Below are positions 7,689-15,404 of a DNA stretch of 64,000 nucleotides, piece after piece; within the stretch, counting starts at the first letter, position 1, and each line of letters starts with the position of its first letter. The translations under genes were made by a program, and so were the position numbers. The stretch is from Kribbella sp. NBC_01245 (lineage in GTDB: Bacteria > Actinomycetota > Actinomycetes > Propionibacteriales > Kribbellaceae): contig NZ_CP108487.1 of assembly GCF_036226525.1 (NCBI RefSeq), forward strand, positions 6,944,001 through 7,008,000, written 5' to 3'. Below the pieces are notes generated by a model that had not been told where the DNA came from, did no database searches, and worked only from the letters and a program-made list of their open reading frames with translations.

Positions 7689-8708
7689 ATGGCCGATCCG
7701 GTTCCCCGTGCGATCTGCCTGGGCGAGGCGATGATCATGCTCGCGCCGGCCGACGAGGGCGCCCCGCTGGAGGATGCCGAGACCTTCCGGCGATCCGTGG
7801 GCGGTGCCGAGTGCAACGTGGCCGGCGGCCTGGCCGCTCTCGGCGTGCCGACCGGCTGGATCTCGCGACTCGGCGCCGACGGTTTCGGGCGGCATGTGCG
7901 GCAGGACCTGATCGCCCGTGGCGTGGACGTCGGGGGAGTCGAGGATGACTTGGAGCGGCCGACCGGGCTCTACGTGAAGCACACGCTCGGTGGCCGGACC
8001 CGGATGCACTACTACCGTTCGGGCTCTGCGGCCGCTGCGATGGACGCGGGCTTCCTGGACAACCCAGCGGTCCGGAACCGCCTCGCCGGGGCAGAGCTGG
8101 TTCACACGACTGGGATCACGGCCGCCATCTCTGCCTCTGCTGCTGGCCTACTGGATCGACTAGCGGCTCTGCGCGAGACAGCCGGTTTCACCCTTAGCGT
8201 CGACTTGAACTGGCGACCGGCGTTGTGGAAGACCAAGGACCCCGCACCGCTCTGGAGATTGCTGCGAGCCGCGGACGTCGTACTGCTGGGTGCTGATGAA
8301 GCAGAAGCCTTCGCCGGTACTAGCGATCCGGACGAGCTGCGGGCGCTGCTAAGTCCTGGAGCGACGATTGTGCTCAAGTCCGACTCGCACGCGGCCATGG
8401 CGCTACTGCCGGATGGGACGCGAGTGGAAGTCCCCGCGCTCACTGTCGACGTGGTGGAGCCAGTGGGCGCCGGAGATGCCTTTGCCGCTGGGTACCTGGC
8501 AGGGACGTTGCAAGGTCTTCCGGTCGACCAGAGGTTGCGGCTGGGGCACCTGACCGCTGCGGTCGTGCTGGCGGTTCCGGAGGACCACGCCGTTCCGCCT
8601 GCGGTAGAGATACGTCAAGCTCTGTTGGCCTGCCCTGTCGACGAGTGGTCCGCCACGCGCGTTGGCCCGGCAGGTATCCAGTCCCCAGTCCTCGGAGGTG
8701 CCGCATGA
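7689..8708 (+). CDS. kdgK: 2-keto-3-deoxygluconate kinase (PfkB family)
   Basis: 339-aa ribokinase-fold sugar kinase. The anion-hole and catalytic motif GAGDAF (D263) and the N-terminal GGAECNVA substrate motif are intact; DLNWRPALW (172-180) is typical of KDG kinases rather than fructokinases. It phosphorylates KDG to KDPG, the substrate of the aldolase at 4009-4641. GAGAGGA lies 5 nt before the ATG. Its stop overlaps the ATG of the IclR gene (ATGA), so the two are coupled. Somewhat longer than the E. coli enzyme, with a C-terminal extension of unknown role. Confidence 0.88.
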   Translation: MADPVPRAICLGEAMIMLAPADEGAPLEDAETFRRSVGGAECNVAGGLAALGVPTGWISRLGADGFGRHVRQDLIARGVDVGGVEDDLERPTGLYVKHTLGGRTRMHYYRSGSAAAAMDAGFLDNPAVRNRLAGAELVHTTGITAAISASAAGLLDRLAALRETAGFTLSVDLNWRPALWKTKDPAPLWRLLRAADVVLLGADEAEAFAGTSDPDELRALLSPGATIVLKSDSHAAMALLPDGTRVEVPALTVDVVEPVGAGDAFAAGYLAGTLQGLPVDQRLRLGHLTAAVVLAVPEDHAVPPAVEIRQALLACPVDEWSATRVGPAGIQSPVLGGAA

Positions 8709-9454
8709 GTCAGAGCCTGGCCCGAGCACTGCAGATCCTCGTGAGTCTCGGTGAACGGGACCACTCGCTGGACGAGCTCGCGACCGAGCTGGACGTCCAC
8801 AAGACGACAGTGCTGCGGCTACTGCGCACGATGGAGGCCGAGCGGTTCGTGCGGCACGACGACGCGCACCGCTATCGGCTGGGCTCGCGCCTGTTCGCCC
8901 TGGCGGACGCGGCCCGCGAGCAACACGCCGTACGGGAGGTCGCCGCGCCCCACTTGCGCCGGTTGAACCAGCGCACCGGGCAGACGGTCCACCTCGCGGC
9001 GTACGAGAACGGGCAGGTCATCTACATCGACAAGCTCGACAGCGTTCAGTCCGTCCGGATGTACTCGCAGATCGGCGTACCGGCGGCACTGCATTGCACC
9101 GCCGTCGGAAAGGTGCTGCTGGCGGCTCAACCCAAGCGGACGCGCGAGGCCCTGCTGACGTCGATCGACTACCCGCGCTTCACGGAACGGACCATCACCG
9201 GCCCGGACGAACTGCGCAACGAGCTGGACCGCGTGCGCGCACAGGGCTGGGCCCACGACCACGCCGAGCACGAGTCGTTCATCAACTGCATCGGCGCCCC
9301 GATCATCGACGGCTCGAAACGGGTCATCGGCGCGGTCTCGATCTCGGTGCCCGACGTACTGCTCGGCTACGAGCAAGTCCTCGAGCTGCTGCCCGAACTG
9401 CTCACGACCACCGCGGCGATCGGCGCCGACTACTCACCGACAACCACTGTTTGA
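8705..9454 (+). CDS. IclR-family transcriptional regulator
   Basis: 249 aa from ATG 8705 (MSQSLARAL). An N-terminal winged helix-turn-helix (about 1-65; TELDVHKTTVLRLLRTM) is followed by the IclR effector domain (about 75-245), with ALHCTAVGKVLLA and ESFINCIGAPI as typical family stretches. KdgR-type IclR proteins sense 2-keto-3-deoxygluconate or related acids, which fits this locus. The gene lies between kdgK (ATGA overlap) and ridA (10-nt gap), so it probably controls its own operon and the divergent one. Confidence 0.9.
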   Translation: MSQSLARALQILVSLGERDHSLDELATELDVHKTTVLRLLRTMEAERFVRHDDAHRYRLGSRLFALADAAREQHAVREVAAPHLRRLNQRTGQTVHLAAYENGQVIYIDKLDSVQSVRMYSQIGVPAALHCTAVGKVLLAAQPKRTREALLTSIDYPRFTERTITGPDELRNELDRVRAQGWAHDHAEHESFINCIGAPIIDGSKRVIGAVSISVPDVLLGYEQVLELLPELLTTTAAIGADYSPTTTV

Positions 9455-9464
9455 AAGGCTTTTG

Positions 9465-9863
9465 ATGTCCCTCAAGATCGCCATCTCCACCACTGACGCA
9501 CCCGCTCCGGCGCACACCTTCTCCCAGGGCGTGCGCAAGGGCAACATGCTGCAGGTGTCCGGTCAAGGCCCGGTCGACCCGGTGACCAACGAGTACCTGC
9601 ACCAAGGTGACGTGAAGGGTCAGACCATCCGCACCCTGCAGAACGTCGAGGCCATTCTCATCGCCGCCGGCGGCAGCTTCGACGACGTCATCATGCTGCG
9701 CGTCTACCTCACCACCCGCGACGACTTCGCCGCCATGAACGGCGCGTACGGCGAATTCGTCACTCCCCGCGCCACCGTTCTCCCCGCGCGTACGACCGTC
9801 ATGACCGAGCTGCCGCGGTCCGAGATGCTGGTGGAAATCGACGCCCTGGCCGTCCTCAGCTGA
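9465..9863 (+). CDS. ridA: RidA-family enamine/imine deaminase
   Basis: 132 aa, full length for YjgF/YER057c/UK114 proteins. The key arginine lies in PARTTV (R109, equivalent of E. coli R105) and the conserved LVEIDALA closes the fold. RidA hydrolyses enamine/imine intermediates released by PLP dehydratases. Its place in the locus with a D-serine-dehydratase-like enzyme suggests it clears the 2-imino acid formed from D-glucosaminate. ATG 9465 is preferred over TTG 9462 because GAAAGG is 6 nt upstream. Its last codons form part of the terminator stem. Confidence 0.9.
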   Translation: MSLKIAISTTDAPAPAHTFSQGVRKGNMLQVSGQGPVDPVTNEYLHQGDVKGQTIRTLQNVEAILIAAGGSFDDVIMLRVYLTTRDDFAAMNGAYGEFVTPRATVLPARTTVMTELPRSEMLVEIDALAVLS

Positions 9864-9889
9864 CCCCGACGAAGGGGCCAGCTGAGGAC
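9852..9889. terminator. Bidirectional terminator between ridA and the S1 protease gene
   Basis: Perfect 11-bp arms GTCCTCAGCTG (9852-9862) and CAGCTGAGGAC (9879-9889) enclose a CCCC/GGGG extension. The left arm is inside the end of ridA, including most of its stop codon. The two flanking genes converge. Confidence 0.75.
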
Positions 9890-9897
9890 CTAAGAAA

Positions 9898-10758
9898 TCA
9901 GCCTGCCTTGACGCCGAAGCCGGCGAGCCAGTTCTGGACCACCGGGATGTCGACGCGCTGAAGGCCGCCGAGGTACCTGCAGTTGAGCGTGTAGCCGTAG
10001 CTCGTCACCGTGACCACGTAGCCACCGTGGAAGCTCGGGCCGCCGGAGTCACCGAAGCAGGTGCCACCGGTGCCGCGGTTGTCGTGCTCGTTGCCGTTCA
10101 CCTGCAGGATCTGCGGGGTCAGCTTCTGACCCGGCTCCTCGGCGACACGACGCAGCAGCGGGTACGACATCGGTTGCGGCTTGCGGTTGCCGTCCTCGCC
10201 CTTGCGGACCTCGGTGCCGTAGCCGACCGCCGTGAACAGGGTCTTGTTCAGCTTGGACTGCGGGATCGCATCCAGGTGCTTGCTCGGTGCGACCTTTGCC
10301 GGGGTGATGTTGGTGACCGGCCGGTCCAGCACGATCACGCCGACGTCGTTCCAGTTCGCCATGTCGGTGAAGTCGGAGTACTGCGGGTGCGTGTGCGCCG
10401 TACCGGACAGATAGCCGGCCTTCTCGAGCTCTGCCTGGGTGTAGCCGGTTGCCGGGTTAGCGGCGACGGGTAGCGGTGACGGCGGCTGTAGCGCGATCAC
10501 CGACTTGAACGTCACGGCCGTCTTGCCGACCGTGCCGAGCGTGCAGTGCGCTGCGGTGAGGACCACGGTCGGGCTGACCAGTGATGCCGAGCAGCGGAAA
10601 CGTCCAGTGCTGTCGTAGAACGCGATCAAGCCGACGTTCGGGTGCCCTTCGCCGTCGGGTTGACCGCCGGTGATCGCCGACGCGGTCAGCGCGGGCAGGG
10701 TCGCCAGCCCGAACGCCATCGCCAAGACGCCGGCCAAGCGTCCGAATCGAACCTTCAT
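9898..10758 (-). CDS. Secreted S1-family (chymotrypsin-fold) serine protease
   Basis: 286 aa with a signal peptide of about 28 residues ending TASA. The triad is complete: H71 in TAAHC, D138 in NWNDVGV and S238 in GDSGGP; C56-C72 forms the usual histidine-loop pair. The residue equal to trypsin D189 is glycine (G232), so cleavage after Lys/Arg is not expected. The sequence after the signal peptide begins ITGG, like the activated N-terminus of mature S1 proteases. It is convergent with ridA and probably monocistronic. Extracellular protein breakdown is the likely role. Confidence 0.88.
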   Translation of the reverse strand: MKVRFGRLAGVLAMAFGLATLPALTASAITGGQPDGEGHPNVGLIAFYDSTGRFRCSASLVSPTVVLTAAHCTLGTVGKTAVTFKSVIALQPPSPLPVAANPATGYTQAELEKAGYLSGTAHTHPQYSDFTDMANWNDVGVIVLDRPVTNITPAKVAPSKHLDAIPQSKLNKTLFTAVGYGTEVRKGEDGNRKPQPMSYPLLRRVAEEPGQKLTPQILQVNGNEHDNRGTGGTCFGDSGGPSFHGGYVVTVTSYGYTLNCRYLGGLQRVDIPVVQNWLAGFGVKAG

Positions 10759-10931
10759 CTATACCTCCAGGGGATGCTGCGGACGGCTCGTCGCCGCCTG
10801 AACTGATTGTCAGGAGCAACAACCCCGGAGTCCAGAGCTCACGGCCAGTCACCAAGCGCGGCCGGGCAGGGCAAAGCGTGCGATGCGCGGTGGCTCACGC
10901 GCAACGCTCCTCAAACACCTGACAGACCGGT

Positions 10932-11120
10932 TCAGGACTGGTGGTGCTCCACCAGGCAATCCGTACCCGGGAAGATCAGGGCCTCATGTCCGTCGCTGTA
11001 CCGGACCCAGTACGGCGGGGCGCCGTTCTCGCCGCGAACCTCCAGCACCTCGCAGTGCCGCTCCTTGACACCCACCGTCCGGCCCCTGACGTGCAGCTGA
11101 TCACCGACCTCGGCGTGCAT
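10932..11120 (-). CDS. DUF1918 domain protein
   Basis: 62-aa protein (MHAEVGDQLHV...) made almost only of the DUF1918 small beta-barrel, with the typical RGRTVG and PPYWVRYSDGHE stretches. These are common in actinobacteria and of unknown function. The ATG at 11120 is chosen because GGAGG is 8 nt away; the ATG at 11126 would leave only 2 nt. The 173 nt between it and the protease gene hold nothing I recognise. Confidence 0.8.
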   Translation of the reverse strand: MHAEVGDQLHVRGRTVGVKERHCEVLEVRGENGAPPYWVRYSDGHEALIFPGTDCLVEHHQS

Positions 11121-11178
11121 GCTCATCACCTCCGACTCAACACCCCAGGCTAGGCCGCGATCGCCCCACCCGCCACCG

Positions 11179-13641
11179 TCAGAGCCGACGGGGATCCGGG
11201 AAGCCGAGACTGACGTACCCGGGTGCACGTTTGGCCAGTGCGGACGCCAATACCCTGGTGTCGGCGTCTAGGTAGTCGTGGACTTCGGCTGTTCGCTTTC
11301 CGGGGTACGACCGCAGAATTCGTCCGGCGTACTGGACCAGGCGTCCTTTGAAGGCGATAGGAGCCGCCAGGAAGAGCGTGTCGAGTGCAGGACAGTCGAA
11401 GCCTTCCCCCACGTATGGCCCGGTTGCGATCACTAGCAACGGTTCGCGCGGCTGGGGAGCTAAGCGCCCGAGCGCGGCCTGTCGTGCTTTCGTCCCCATT
11501 CCGCCACGCAGTACGACGGGATCGCGACCGGCCTCTCTCAGCGCCGCATCAAGGATTTCGACGTGGGCGGTCCACTGCGTCAGCACCAGGCAGTGCCGGT
11601 TTTGGTCGATGGCGGCGAGTACATCCGCAACCACCTGAGCCGTGCGCTCCTTGTCGGCGACCAACTCTCGATAGACCGCGGCGATCCCACCCGGCTCGGA
11701 TGGATCGGCTGCTCCCGAATAGCAAAAGGTCGTTCGATGCAGCCGCAGGACGGGTTCGGGCCGGAGGCTGCTGTCTCTAGTCTCCTCGATTGCCAGGGCA
11801 TCTGAATGATCTGCGCGCTCGCCGACACGGGCCTTGGCGTGGGCGATCGTGTGGCGCACGGGACCTGTTTGGTGAGCGATCAGATCGTCCAGCTTGTCGC
11901 GCCGATAGGGGGTCGCGGTCAGCCCGATCCAACGGCGGGCAGGAATCTGCTTGACGGCGTGCTCGAATGCCGCAGCCGGAACATGGTGGCACTCGTCCAC
12001 AATGACAAGCCCGTACGCGGATGTGAACGCTGCGACGTCTTCACGACGCGCGAGCGTTTGAAGCATCGCCACATCCACAGTCCCCCGTGTTTTGGTGCGT
12101 CCGCCGCCGAGCTGTCCAGGCTTCGTTCCCAGCAACTCCGTGATCCGGGACCGCCACTGATCAGCCAGAGTCTTGCGATCCACCAGTACAAGGGTTGACG
12201 TCTGGTGGGCCGCGATGAGCGCACAGGCCATCACCGTCTTACCGGCTCCCGGTGGCGCCACGAGAACGCCGATGTCATGTACTGCCATCGCGTCCACCGC
12301 GAATCGTTGGTCCGCGCTGAGCCTTGCCGCGAAGCTGAACTCTTGCGGGTTTCCATTGGTTCGCTCTTCGACTGTCTCCACGCGGCTTCCGGCCTGCTCG
12401 ATCAGCGCACAGACGGTGTCGGCCAGTCCCCGCGGCAGCACCAGATCCCCTTCAAGGGTTTCGTCGAAACTGCGGAGGAACCGTGGTACGTCCCAGGTGG
12501 ATAGCCGGAGGCGCTGTCGCTCATAGAACAACGGATTCTCCATCGAGGCCGCGTGTTTCAGAGTCGCAAGCAGCGCCGGTGGGAGATCAGCGGTCGATAC
12601 ACGAACTCCCGCCGCCAGGTGGACCTTCACCACCGCGGGTGCGGCGGGTCGCGTCCGGGTGGATGTCGGCGTGCCGATCCGTTCGATGCGGGGTCCCACC
12701 TTGACCGCGCCGATTCGGCGCGCGAGCCGGGAAACCTCGCCGGGGCTCATCCGCGGCAGGGAGGAAAGGTACGCCCATTGGTCCTCATGCGGCTCGAGCG
12801 TGGCCAGGTCGAGGAACACCGTCGCACCGTCACGTCGCGCTCGACCCTGGAGCGGCGCGGCTATCAGGTTGCCCACCCCGCCTGCAGGGAGTACATCCTG
12901 CGAGGGAAAGAACCTGTCGTAGCTCGAGAGGTCCATGCGTCCACGCAGCGCCATGGCTTCCCGCAAGAGTCCCGTCCCCATTCTGCGAGCAGTCTCGGCC
13001 GGCACCGGACTCGCGAAGAAGGTCCAGACGTGAGCGCCGATCCCGGACCTGGACACCTCCAGGGCCGCTGGGACCGCAAGAGCTCGCGCGGCCTTGAGAT
13101 AGGCGAGCGCGTCGAGCATTGCGGCCGTTCCATCGAAGTCGGCGGCAAGCCAGCAACACGAGTCGCCATCGAGCAAGGGATACAAGCCCAGGTGGAGGTC
13201 GCCGGACAGGTGTGCCGTGATCACTTCAGGCGTGAGTGGAAGATAGTCGCGGTCCTCGTGCCGGACTCCCTTCGACCAACGACCGCGGACGGCGGGCAGC
13301 CATCCCGATCGGCCCGTGCGTTGGCTCTCCCATCGGGTGGCGTAGATGTCGGAGCGGCAGGCGAACAGGGCGCTGAAGAAGGCCACCTTCGTTCCCGGCG
13401 GCGAACCAGAATGGACTGGTCCAGGTGGAGCATCGAAGATCCCGGTCTGCGCCGGCCGCGGGAGCGCGGACTCAGCGGGACCCAGCTTCAGCAAGCGCGT
13501 GAGGCGCGAGTTCTCATCCTTCAGCTGAGCAACCAGAGCACGAAGCCCGGCCAACTCTCGAGCGAGGTCTGCGGGCGGTGGCGCATCGCGTTCCTCAGGT
13601 GCGTCCATCACTACTCGAACGGTAGCCGTTACACCCCGCAT
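11179..13641 (-). CDS. Archaeo-eukaryotic primase fused to superfamily II helicase (TOTE-type)
   Basis: 820 aa. Residues ~25-52 form a short coiled coil (LRALVAQLKDENSRLTRLL). Residues ~85-320 look like an archaeo-eukaryotic primase of the kind linked to TOTE conflict systems, with AADFDG (D168, D170), SGIGAHVW (H204) and YDRFFPSQD. The C-terminal half is a DEAD/DEAH-like helicase: APPGAGKT (462-469), VDECHH (548-553), GLTATPYRRD (573-582) and a motif VI QYAGRILR near 785. Such proteins are thought to act in defence against mobile elements or in DNA repair. No nuclease partner is adjacent. Neither ATG 13641 nor ATG 13608 has a clear ribosome site, so the start is uncertain. Confidence 0.8.
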   Translation of the reverse strand: MRGVTATVRVVMDAPEERDAPPPADLARELAGLRALVAQLKDENSRLTRLLKLGPAESALPRPAQTGIFDAPPGPVHSGSPPGTKVAFFSALFACRSDIYATRWESQRTGRSGWLPAVRGRWSKGVRHEDRDYLPLTPEVITAHLSGDLHLGLYPLLDGDSCCWLAADFDGTAAMLDALAYLKAARALAVPAALEVSRSGIGAHVWTFFASPVPAETARRMGTGLLREAMALRGRMDLSSYDRFFPSQDVLPAGGVGNLIAAPLQGRARRDGATVFLDLATLEPHEDQWAYLSSLPRMSPGEVSRLARRIGAVKVGPRIERIGTPTSTRTRPAAPAVVKVHLAAGVRVSTADLPPALLATLKHAASMENPLFYERQRLRLSTWDVPRFLRSFDETLEGDLVLPRGLADTVCALIEQAGSRVETVEERTNGNPQEFSFAARLSADQRFAVDAMAVHDIGVLVAPPGAGKTVMACALIAAHQTSTLVLVDRKTLADQWRSRITELLGTKPGQLGGGRTKTRGTVDVAMLQTLARREDVAAFTSAYGLVIVDECHHVPAAAFEHAVKQIPARRWIGLTATPYRRDKLDDLIAHQTGPVRHTIAHAKARVGERADHSDALAIEETRDSSLRPEPVLRLHRTTFCYSGAADPSEPGGIAAVYRELVADKERTAQVVADVLAAIDQNRHCLVLTQWTAHVEILDAALREAGRDPVVLRGGMGTKARQAALGRLAPQPREPLLVIATGPYVGEGFDCPALDTLFLAAPIAFKGRLVQYAGRILRSYPGKRTAEVHDYLDADTRVLASALAKRAPGYVSLGFPDPRRL

Positions 13642-13663
13642 TGCGGGAGGCGATGTGGCGCAG

Positions 13664-13745
13664 GCGGACGCCCAGCACTACACAAGTCCCGGTTTCGGAG
13701 TCTTGAAAGGTTTCAGGCAGCGGTTGTGTAGCGCTGGCCGTCCGC
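13664..13745. repeat. Long stem-loop 1 upstream of the primase-helicase gene
   Basis: 22-bp arms at 13664-13685 and 13724-13745 pair at 20 of 22 positions, around a 38-nt loop. The loop has its own small hairpins (CCG-GTTT-CGG and TTGAAA-GG-TTTCAG), so the whole could fold as a branched structure. It begins 22 bp upstream of the primase-helicase start. Confidence 0.7.
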
Positions 13746-13747
13746 TC

Positions 13748-13827
13748 CGGACCGCCATGCAGGCACAACCGCGGCTTTTCGGCAGGTGGAAGCGCATACC
13801 CGGCAGTAGTGCCTGCGTGGCGGTCCG
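13748..13827. repeat. Long stem-loop 2 upstream of the primase-helicase gene
   Basis: 19-bp arms at 13748-13766 and 13809-13827 pair at 18 of 19 positions around a 42-nt loop. It starts two bases after stem-loop 1 ends and is almost the same size (80 against 82 bp), so the two form a tandem pair with different arm sequences. Confidence 0.7.
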
Positions 13828-13979
13828 ACCCATGGCGCCACCCGACGCCCGCCCTCACCCACGTCACCGAAGCCCGTACGCGATCGCGCGCCGGCCAGAA
13901 GCGATCGCTTCCAGATGGCGCCATCCAGTGCTGGATTTGGGAAGTTTCAAGTCGGGCGGAGGCGGCCAGGCCACATGAA

Positions 13980-13998
13980 ACTTACCGATTCGGTAAGT
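13980..13998. promoter_or_regulatory. Perfect 19-bp palindrome, TetR-type operator candidate
   Basis: ACTTACCGA-T-TCGGTAAGT is a perfect 9+1+9 palindrome of the shape and size bound by TetR/AcrR repressors. It lies 184 bp upstream of the MFS transporter start. No TetR gene is present in the window. Confidence 0.6.
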
Positions 13999-14182
13999 CT
14001 GGCGTCAGACCCCTAGCACCAGCAGTACCGATCCGCCGTACGTCGATCGGTAGGAAGGTGAACGTCGTCCGTTCTCCCGGCACTGCTCGTCAACGGGCCT
14101 TCCCGCCGGTCGCCCCCGGGACGGCCGAGCCAAGGGGTGGTCGCTTGTCCTTACTTGGGGGTGGGGTGGGAGGATGTGGGGG

Positions 14183-15361
14183 ATGGATGAGCCGGTGAGT
14201 TTGTGGCGGATCGCGCCATCGGTTTATCTGCCCGCGTTGCTGTACGGCATCGGCCAAGGGGCGATCGCGCCGGTGGTGGCGATCTCGGCGCGGCAGCTCG
14301 GCGCGTCGGTGGCGGTGGCCAGTTTGGTGGTCGCGGCCGCGGGGCTCGGGCAGGTCATCGGCGATATCCCGGCTGGGGCGCTGACGTCGCGGCTCGGGGA
14401 GCGGCGGGCGATGTTGCTGGCCGTTGGGCTGGTGAGTGGTGCGCTGGTCGCGTGTCTGGTGGTGCCGACGGTCTGGGGACTGGCGCTCGCGATCATCGCG
14501 ACCGGCTTGGCCGGTTCGGTCTGGGGGCTGGCGCGGCAGGCCTACTTGAGCGATGCCGTGCCGATACAGCTGCGCGCCCGCGCGTTGTCGACGTTGGGCG
14601 GGGTCGCGCGGATCGGCACGTTCATCGGCCCGTTCCTCGGCGCCGGCGCGATGCGCTTTCTCGGTACGGACGGCGCCTACTGGGTTCACCTCGCCGCCGC
14701 CGCGCTGGCCGCCATGGTGCTGCTGGGGTTGCGGGACGTCGGTTCGGTACGACGTACGTCGCAGGCGGGCGTGGTCGGCCCGAGCACCCGTGACGTCGTC
14801 CGGGATCATCTGCCAGTGCTGCGTACGCTCGGCCTGGGCGTGCTCCTGGTCGGCGCCGTGCGGGCGTCCCGCCAGGCCGTCATCCCGTTGTGGGCGTTGC
14901 ACATCGGACTGGATCCGGAGACCACGAGTCTGATCTTCGGGTTGTCCGGGGCCGTCGACATGTTGCTGTTCTATCCGGCTGGTTCCGTAATGGACCGGCT
15001 CGGCCGGAAATGGGTCGCCGTACCGTCGATGACCGTGCTCGGGCTCGCGCATCTGCTGCTGCCGCTGACGCACTCGATCGGGCCGTTCACCGCGGTGGCG
15101 CTGCTGATGGGGATCGGGAACGGCCTCGGCGCGGGCGTGATCATGACGCTCGGCGCGGACGCGTCACCGCCGGTCGGCAAGGCCCAGTTCCTCGGCGCGT
15201 TCCGATTGTGCGCGGATACCGGTATCGCCGCCGGGCCGTTCCTGATCGCGGCGGTTACAGCCGCGACAGCGCTGGGCCCGGCCGTCATGGTGATGGGCCT
15301 GGCCGGTTGTGGAGCCGCCGCCGCGATGAGCCGCTGGATCCCACCGCACCCCCGCCAGTAG
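14183..15361 (+). CDS. Major facilitator superfamily transporter
   Basis: 392 aa with about 12 hydrophobic helices. The first inter-helix loop has the MFS motif as GALTSRLGERR, and the second half repeats it in weaker form (GSVMDRLGRKW). It looks like a proton-driven exporter of the multidrug type, substrate unknown. ATG 14183 is preferred over ATG 14174, because GGGAGG lies 9 nt before the former and abuts the latter. The TetR-like palindrome upstream may control it. Confidence 0.85.
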   Translation: MDEPVSLWRIAPSVYLPALLYGIGQGAIAPVVAISARQLGASVAVASLVVAAAGLGQVIGDIPAGALTSRLGERRAMLLAVGLVSGALVACLVVPTVWGLALAIIATGLAGSVWGLARQAYLSDAVPIQLRARALSTLGGVARIGTFIGPFLGAGAMRFLGTDGAYWVHLAAAALAAMVLLGLRDVGSVRRTSQAGVVGPSTRDVVRDHLPVLRTLGLGVLLVGAVRASRQAVIPLWALHIGLDPETTSLIFGLSGAVDMLLFYPAGSVMDRLGRKWVAVPSMTVLGLAHLLLPLTHSIGPFTAVALLMGIGNGLGAGVIMTLGADASPPVGKAQFLGAFRLCADTGIAAGPFLIAAVTAATALGPAVMVMGLAGCGAAAAMSRWIPPHPRQ

Positions 15362-15368
15362 GCCGGAT

Positions 15369-15398
15369 TTGGTCCAGGCAGCGCAGTCCGGTTACATT
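15369..15398 (+). promoter_or_regulatory. Predicted promoter of rplJ-rplL
   Basis: TTGGTC (15369-15374), an 18-bp spacer and TACATT (15393-15398) fit a housekeeping sigma promoter. The start would fall near 15405, giving a leader of about 190 nt. Confidence 0.55.
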
Positions 15399-15404
15399 GG
15401 ACGC

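Larger units (their letters stand above)
13642..14182. other. 541-bp non-coding gap rich in palindromes
   Basis: No convincing reading frame. Between the divergent primase-helicase and MFS genes it holds two long-armed stem-loops (13664-13827), small palindromes GATGGCGCCATC (13914-13925) and TCCAG-TG-CTGGA (13924-13935), and a perfect 19-bp operator-like palindrome (13980-13998). Promoters for both flanking genes must lie here, but none was clear. Confidence 0.6.

Noticed and set aside
2583..9863. Simple D-serine utilisation locus (DsdX-like GntP, dehydratase, RidA)
   Set aside because: It leaves KDG kinase, KDPG aldolase and the N-acyl deacylase unexplained, though it cannot be excluded for the PLP enzyme alone.
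13664..13827. Integron attC sites as an explanation of the two stem-loops
   Set aside because: Size fits, but the conserved GTTRRRY / RYYYAAC box ends are missing and no integrase or cassette is near.
13655..13978. 107-codon frame in the palindrome-rich gap
   Set aside because: It covers both stem-loops, has no ribosome site or recognisable domain and shows random-looking composition.
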